From Nocardia pseudovaccinii NBRC 100343 (lineage in GTDB: Bacteria > Actinomycetota > Actinomycetes > Mycobacteriales > Mycobacteriaceae), in assembly GCF_001613225.1 (NCBI RefSeq), contig NZ_BDBY01000206.1, positions 1-62,080 on the forward strand: a stretch of DNA of 62,080 nt, given 5' to 3'. The notes under the pieces were generated by a model that saw only the letters and a list, made by a program, of their open reading frames with translations, was not told the DNA's origin and did no database searches. The position numbers and the translations under genes are program-made. This document shows positions 56,545 to 62,080 of this stretch, piece by piece (the stretch's first letter is position 1; each line of letters starts with the position of its first letter).

Positions 56545-57969
56545 ATGTCCGAGACACTCGTAACCGCCGCTCCGCAGGCGTCCGTCGAACCACGCGCGGG
56601 CGGGCGGGCGCTGGCCGCCGTGCTGGCCGCGGTCGGCATCCCGATGTTCATGGTCACGCTGGACAACCTGGTGGTGACCAATGCACTGCCGGTGATCCGC
56701 ACCGAACTCGGCGCCTCCCTCGCCGATCTGCAATGGTTCGTCAACGCCTACACACTGGCCTTCGCATCGCTGCTGCTCACCGCCACGTCCATCGGGGACC
56801 GGCTGGGCCGCCGCCGGATCTTCCTGGCTGGTATCGCTCTCTTCACGGCGGCATCCGCGGCCTGCGCGCTGGCCACCGAGCCCTGGATGCTGATCGCCGC
56901 CAGGGCGATTCAGGGTTTCGGTGCGGCCGCGGTGATGCCGCTTTCGCTGACCCTGCTGTCATCGGCGGTCCCGGAGAAGATGCGCAGTGCCGCCATCGGC
57001 ATCTGGGGTGGCATCTCCGGACTCGGTGTCGCACTCGGCCCGCTGATCGGCGGCGCGGTGGTCGAAGGGCTGAGCTGGCAGTGGATCTTCTGGGTGAATG
57101 TGCCGATCGGCGTGCTGGTGCTGCCCTTCGCGGCGCGGGTGCTGACCGAATCGCACGGGCGGGCCAAGCGGCTGGATCCGCTCGGGCTGGTGCTGTCCGC
57201 GGGCGGCGTACTCGCGGTGGTGTGGGGCGTGATCCACGGCGCCGATGACGGCTGGACCTCGACCGGCGTGCTTACCGCGCTGATCGGCGGTGCGTTGCTG
57301 CTCGGACTGCTGATCGCCTGGGAGTTGCGGACGCCGGATCCGATGCTACCGCTGCGGTTGTTCCGCTCCCGGGCCTTCCGGGTGAGCAATACGACCGTGT
57401 TCACCTTCTCGGTCGGCGTATTCGGTTCGATCTTCCTGCTGGCGCAGTACTTCCAGGTGGTGCAGGGCTTCGGGCCGCTGCAATCCGGCATCCGGACCAT
57501 GCCGTGGACGATGGCGCCAATGGTGGTCGCACCGCTGGCCGGATTGATCGTGGACCGGGTCGGTGCGCGGAATCTGCTGACGGCGGGACAGTTTTCGCTG
57601 GCAGCTGCGCTGGCCTGGATGGCGGCGGTGGCCTCGGTCGACGCGAGCTATCTCGCATTCGTCGGGCCGTTCCTGCTCGGTGGCATCGGCATGGGGCTGA
57701 CCTTCGCACCCGGCGCGACCGTGGTGATGGCCAGTGCGAATCCGGAGGATCGGGCGATGGCCTCGGGTACCAATAGCACGATCCGGGAGGTGGGTGTCGC
57801 GATGGGTGTCGCGGTACTGGCCTCGGTCTTCGCCTCACACGGCTCCTATGCGGACCCACAGAGTTTCGTCGACGGTCTGATACCCGCCGTGTGGGTCGGC
57901 GCCGCGGTCGTCGCGGTGGGTGCAGTGATTTCCAGGCTCCTGCCCAGCCGCGTCACCGCTGTGGACTGA
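56545..57969 (+). CDS. MFS drug exporter, DHA2 (EmrB/QacA) family, 14 TM
   Basis: 474 residues with about 14 hydrophobic segments. TM1 contains VTLDNLVVTNALPVI, the motif D1 of DHA2 antiporters; the loop after TM2 is GDRLGRRRIFLAG (motif A), and TM5 carries GLGVALGPLIGGAVVE (motif C, antiporter signature). A proton-driven exporter of drugs or metabolites. Controlled presumably by the divergent TetR gene. Intact, in typical length range. Confidence 0.93.
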   Translation: MSETLVTAAPQASVEPRAGGRALAAVLAAVGIPMFMVTLDNLVVTNALPVIRTELGASLADLQWFVNAYTLAFASLLLTATSIGDRLGRRRIFLAGIALFTAASAACALATEPWMLIAARAIQGFGAAAVMPLSLTLLSSAVPEKMRSAAIGIWGGISGLGVALGPLIGGAVVEGLSWQWIFWVNVPIGVLVLPFAARVLTESHGRAKRLDPLGLVLSAGGVLAVVWGVIHGADDGWTSTGVLTALIGGALLLGLLIAWELRTPDPMLPLRLFRSRAFRVSNTTVFTFSVGVFGSIFLLAQYFQVVQGFGPLQSGIRTMPWTMAPMVVAPLAGLIVDRVGARNLLTAGQFSLAAALAWMAAVASVDASYLAFVGPFLLGGIGMGLTFAPGATVVMASANPEDRAMASGTNSTIREVGVAMGVAVLASVFASHGSYADPQSFVDGLIPAVWVGAAVVAVGAVISRLLPSRVTAVD

Positions 57970-58476
57970 TCGTCCGGCACTTGATCGGTAGGTATGTGCC
58001 CGCTCCACGTTCACTCGCGTGGGCCGGGCGCACGTCTGTGTTGTGGCAAGGCCGCTGCGGCAGGGGGTGCGTCGCTGCTGGACCGGGGTCGACATGGTGG
58101 GCGGATATGCGGTCGGTGCGGGTGCGGGTGCGGGTGCGGCTGCCGGTGTCGGCCTCGGTCCGCTGTGCAAAACGGATCCGCCACCGCGGCTCCGGGCCGA
58201 GTGTCCTTACTCGATCACCAGGGAATCGTCGCCATCGGCGCGGCGACCCGTCCGCTTGCAGATAGCTGGGACGCTCGTTATCGACCGTGTGGTGCGCTGA
58301 GCCGCGCTGGCCTGGGTGAACTGCGCAACTTCGAGACCGGCACACACTCGGCAAGCGTGTCAGCGGTAATCCGGATGAATCGGCCCTCGCGCATCTAATA
58401 CGATTCGACCAGGAGCAATGTGGGTCGGCAATACCGCGGACCCGCGAACCGACCCCCAGGGGAGAGACGAACGATC
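57970..58476. other. Intergenic region with (GGTGCG)4 tract before pheS
   Basis: No supported gene. Four exact GGTGCG units occupy 58115–58138, a potential length-variable tract. A TAATAC hexamer at about 58396 followed by an AGGGGAGAGACG region before the GTG of pheS suggests the pheST promoter and ribosome site near the right end. No T-box or tRNA-like fold was noticed. Confidence 0.4.
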
Positions 58477-59535
58477 GTGGCCGACGACAACGATGGAGTC
58501 GAGAACGCAGCGCTGAGCGAGGAGGCATTGGCCGCCGCCGCGGCAGAGGCCGAGAAGGCGTTTGCGGCGGCCGCCGATCTGGATGCGCTCGCGGTCGCCA
58601 AGACCGAGCATCTCGGCGGTAAGGCGCCGCTGGCGTTGGCGCAGCGCGCGCTCGGCAGCCTGCCGAAGTCGGAGAAGGCGGACGCGGGCAAGCGCGTGAA
58701 CGTCGCGCGGGCGCGGGTATCGGAGGCTTTCGAATCGCGCCGCACGGTGCTGCTCGCCGAACGCGACGCGGCCGTGCTGGTCGCCGAGACGATCGATGTG
58801 ACGCTGCCCGCGCGCCGGGACGCCGTCGGTGCACGGCATCCGATCACGGTTATCTCCGAGCAGATCGCCGACGTGTTCGTCGCGATGGGCTGGGAGGTCG
58901 CCGAAGGGCCCGAGGTCGAGACCGAGCACTTCAACTTCGACGCGCTGAATTTCCTGCCCGACCATCCGGCCCGCACGATGCAGGACACCTTCCATATCGC
59001 GCCCGAGGGTTCGCGACAGGTGCTGCGCACGCACACCTCGCCGGTCCAGGTGCGTTCGCTGCTCGAGCGCGAACTGCCGATATATGTGGTCTGCCCTGGT
59101 CGGACCTTCCGCACCGATGAGCTCGACGCCACTCACACCCCGGTCTTCTCCCAGGTGGAGGGACTGGCGGTGGACAAGGGTCTGACCATGGCGCATCTGC
59201 GCGGCACCTTGGACGCGTTCGCGCGCGCCCTGTTCGGGCCGGATACCCGGACGCGCATGCGTCCCAACTACTTTCCGTTCACCGAGCCCTCCGCGGAGGT
59301 CGACGTGTGGTTCCCGGACAAGAAGGGCGGCGCGGGCTGGGTCGAATGGGGCGGCTGCGGCATGGTGAACCCGAAGGTGCTGATCGCCAGTGGGATCGAT
59401 CCCGAGGTGTACAGCGGGTTCGCGTTCGGCATGGGGCTGGAGCGGACGCTGCAGTTCCGCAACGGCATCCCGGACATGCGGGACATCGTCGAGGGTGACG
59501 TGCGTTTCACGCTGCCCTTCGGTGTCCGGTCCTGA
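58477..59535 (+). CDS. pheS: Phenylalanyl-tRNA synthetase alpha subunit
   Basis: 352 residues from GTG 58477. N-terminal coiled-coil tRNA-binding arm rich in Ala/Glu/Lys (about 1–90), then the class II catalytic core: RTHTSPVQVR, motif 2 GRTFRTDELDATHTPVF and motif 3 GFAFGMGLERTLQFRNGI. The Ala residue of the FPFTEPSAEVDVWF loop is the usual Phe-specificity region. Charges tRNA-Phe as an alpha2-beta2 tetramer with PheT, which starts 47 bp later. First core gene right of the island and its flanking metabolic genes. Confidence 0.98.
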   Translation: MADDNDGVENAALSEEALAAAAAEAEKAFAAAADLDALAVAKTEHLGGKAPLALAQRALGSLPKSEKADAGKRVNVARARVSEAFESRRTVLLAERDAAVLVAETIDVTLPARRDAVGARHPITVISEQIADVFVAMGWEVAEGPEVETEHFNFDALNFLPDHPARTMQDTFHIAPEGSRQVLRTHTSPVQVRSLLERELPIYVVCPGRTFRTDELDATHTPVFSQVEGLAVDKGLTMAHLRGTLDAFARALFGPDTRTRMRPNYFPFTEPSAEVDVWFPDKKGGAGWVEWGGCGMVNPKVLIASGIDPEVYSGFAFGMGLERTLQFRNGIPDMRDIVEGDVRFTLPFGVRS

Positions 59536-59582
59536 GCTTGCCGATTTCAACGACCCTTCGATCGAGAGAGCGAAACGTCAAG

Positions 59583-62080
59583 TGCGAGTAGCGCAGTCCT
59601 GGCTGACCGAAATCCTGCGGCGGACCACCCCCGACTGGTCGGTGACGCCGGAGGAGCTCGATGCCGGATTCGTCCGCGTCGGGCTGGAGGTCGAAGAGGT
59701 CGACAAGCTCCAGCCGGTGAGCGGGGATATCGACAAGCCCCTGGTGGTCGGTCGAGTCGCCGAGATCACCGAGCTCACCGAGTTCAAGAAGCCGATCCGG
59801 TTCTGCAAGGTGGACGTGGGCAACCCGGAGCTGCAGGAGATCGTCTGCGGTGCAACGAACTTCGCCGTCGGCGACCTGGTGGTCGTGGTGCTGCCGGGCG
59901 GGGTGCTGCCCGGCGGATTCCAGATCTCCTCGCGCAAGACCTACGGGCATGTGTCCAACGGCATGATCTGCTCGGTCGCCGAACTCGGTATCGGCAAGGA
60001 TCATTCGGGGATTCTGGTGCTCGAGCCGGGTACCGCCGAACCGGGCACCGACGCCAATGAGCTCCTGGGTCTCGACGATACGGTCATCGAGCTGAACATC
60101 ACGCCGGATCGCGGGTACTGCTTCTCGACCCGCGGTCTGGCGCGCGAGCTGGCGTGCGGATTCGATCTCGACTACGCGGATCCGGCGGTGCGGACACTGC
60201 CCGATGACGAGCAGGACGCGTGGTCGGTCCGGCTCGAGCCGGAGTCCAAGTGCACCCGTTTCGCGGTGCGCCGGGTCACCGGTATCGACCCGAATGCGGT
60301 GAGCCCCTGGTGGTTACAGCGTCGGCTGCTGCTGTCGGGTGTGCGCCCGATTTCACCTGCGGTCGATGTCACCAACTATGTGATGCTCGAGCTCGGCCAG
60401 CCGCTGCACGCCTTCGATGCGGCCAAGCTCAGCGGCGGTCTCGTCGTGCGCACGGCCAAGAGGGGCGAGACGCTGCGCACGCTGGACGAGGTCGAGCGGG
60501 TGCTCGATGCCGAGGATGTGGTGATCGCCGACGATTCCGGCGTGGTCTCCCTCGCGGGCGTAATGGGCGGTGCGACAACGGAAGTCGGCGCGGAGTCGAC
60601 CGATATCGTGCTCGAGGCCGCCACCTGGAATCCGCTGCTGGTCTATCGGACCGCGCGCAGGCACAAGCTGGTCTCCGAGGCCGGTAAGCGGTACGAGCGG
60701 GTCGTCGATCCGGAGATCAATGTCGCCGCGCTCGATCGCGCGGCCACGCTGCTGGCCGAAATCGCCGGTGGCACTGTGGAATCCGCGCTCACCGATGTTC
60801 GGGTGCCGGTGCCCGCCGCGCCGCCGATCCGGATCGATATCGATCTCGCCGATCGGGTCGCGGGCGTGGTGTATCCGACCGGCACGTCGGCACGTCGGCT
60901 CGCGCAGATCGGCTGCACGGTCGAGGTGGGCGTCAACGAGGCCACCGGGCACGGACAACTCGTCGTCACGCCGCCGAGCTGGCGGCCCGACCTGGCCCAG
61001 CCCGCCGACCTCGTCGAAGAGGTGCTGCGGCTGGAGGGGCTGGAGCAGATTCCGTCCGTCATTCCGACCGCGCCGGCCGGGCGTGGGCTGACCGCCGCGC
61101 AGCGCCGCCGTCGCGCGGTGAGCCGGGCGCTGGCCTTCGCCGGATGCGTCGAGGTGCTGCCGCCGCTGTTCCTCGCCGCCGGGGTTTTCGACATCTGGGG
61201 TCTGGACGCCGACGATCCGCGCCGCACCACCACGCGGGTGCTGAACCCGCTCGATGTGGAGCGCGCGGAATTGGCGACCACGCTGCTGCCGGGACTGCTG
61301 GAAGTGGCCGCGCGCAATATCTCTCGTGGTGCGCGCGATCTCGCGATCTTCGGGATCGCGCAGGTGGTGCTGCCCGGTCCGAACGTGCGGGCGGTGGCGG
61401 CGCTGCCGGTGGATCGACGTCCGACCGATGCGCAGATCGAGGAACTGCTCGATTCGCTGCCCGCCCAGCCGGTGCACATCGGTGCGGTCCTGACGGGTCG
61501 GCGGGAACCGCGTGGGCCGTGGGGTGCCGGGCGTCCGGCGGAGGCCGCCGATGCCTTCGCACTCGCCGATGCCGTCGCCGATGCGGCGGGCGTGACCATC
61601 GAGCGTCGTCCCGCGGTCCATCTGCCGTGGCATCCGGGGCGGTGCGCCGAGCTGGTGGTCGATGGTCAGGTCATCGGGCATGCGGGTGAACTGCATCCGG
61701 CCGTGCTGGAGCGGGCGGGTCTGCCGCCGCGCACCTGCGCCGTCGAACTCGACCTCGATGCCCTGCCGCTTCGCGAATCCCGGCCTGTCCCAGTGGTTTC
61801 CCCGTTCCCGGCGGTACTGCAGGACGTTTCGGTGAGCGTCGCGAAGTCCGTGCCCGCCACCTCGGTCGAATCGGCGCTGCGCACCGGCGGCGGTGCGTTG
61901 CTCGAGGATATCGCCCTGTTCGACGTGTACGAGGGCGCGCAGGCGGGTGAAGGTCGCAAATCGCTGACCTACGCACTGCGTTTCCGCGCCAGTGACCGGA
62001 CACTGACCGAGGACGAAGCGAGTGCCGCGCGTGATTCGGCGGTAGCGGCCGCCGCTGGCGCGGTCGGCGCCGTACTGCGC
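59583..62080 (+). CDS. pheT: Phenylalanyl-tRNA synthetase beta subunit, 3' end cut by window
   Basis: 832 codons are present from GTG 59583 and the frame is open at the window end. Domains in order: an EMAP-like tRNA-binding domain (about 40–150, VVGRVAEITELTEFKKPIRF, VCGATNF), the B3/B4 editing region (LRTLDEVERVLDAEDVVIAD, GVMGG), a B5 domain, the catalytic-like domain, and a C-terminal ferredoxin-fold anticodon-binding domain (FPAVLQDVSVSVAK to RASDRTLTEDEAS). Only a few residues should be missing. It edits mischarged Tyr and recognises tRNA-Phe with PheS. Confidence 0.97.

Noticed and set aside
58115..58138. (GGTGCG)4 tract before pheS as a phase-variable switch
   Set aside because: It lies about 340 bp from pheS, in no supported gene, and short G/C repeats are common in such genomes.

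Overview
The window is high-GC actinobacterial DNA, most likely from Nocardia or a close relative in the Nocardiaceae. The order uvrA – DUF1844 – infC – rpmI – rplT – tsnR … pheS – pheT is the mycobacterial/nocardial core order. A DosR/DosS-type pair with a dormancy translation factor, an AUC-start infC and a Rox-like FAD monooxygenase fit the same group.

Layout. (1) 1–4.4 kb: end of a ketoacyl synthase, then a hypoxia/dormancy set (DosS-type kinase, DATIN-like ribosome factor, DosR-type regulator) with a candidate DosR box. (2) 4.7–16.8 kb: core genes (zinc-ribbon protein, glycogen-debranching-type glucosidase, uvrA, a hydrolase/FAD-monooxygenase/TetR group, DUF1844 protein, the infC-rpmI-rplT operon behind a leader with terminator-like hairpins, tsnR). 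(3) 17.2–54.2 kb: a large accessory island between tsnR and the pheS side, packed with DNA-targeting genes. (4) 54.4–58 kb: rhodanese, cysteine dioxygenase, and a TetR/MFS efflux pair. (5) 58.4–62 kb: pheS and nearly all of pheT.

The island has four blocks. Block A (17.4–25.7 kb): an HTH–N6-methyltransferase–HsdS-like fusion, a UDG-like protein, and a Rad50-hook ATPase operon that recalls the RloC anticodon nucleases. Block B (25.9–36.0 kb): a tight operon of a second HTH–methyltransferase paralogue with a degenerate catalytic motif, then hsdM, hsdS, hsdR and a soluble TPR-tailed Ser/Thr kinase. Block C (36.3–43.3 kb): an XRE regulator with small divergent genes, two WXG100 proteins, a WXG-type polymorphic toxin, two paralogous immunity-like genes and debris. 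Block D (43.4–54.2 kb): a divergent locus with a dynamin-like GTPase and a GmrSD-type (DUF262/DUF1524) nuclease fused to an alkyltransferase-like domain on one side, and a second TPR-tailed kinase plus a 1.7-kresidue UPF1-like helicase–nuclease on the other.

Block C is flanked by ~390-bp direct repeats. Each repeat joins the 3' end of a TPR kinase gene to the 3' end of the GmrSD gene. The simplest reading is that blocks B and D were once contiguous and block C arrived by recombination within that junction. The most promising undescribed systems are block B (type I RM with a catalytically degenerate methyltransferase paralogue and a kinase) and block D (GTPase + GmrSD-ATL opposite kinase + helicase–nuclease).
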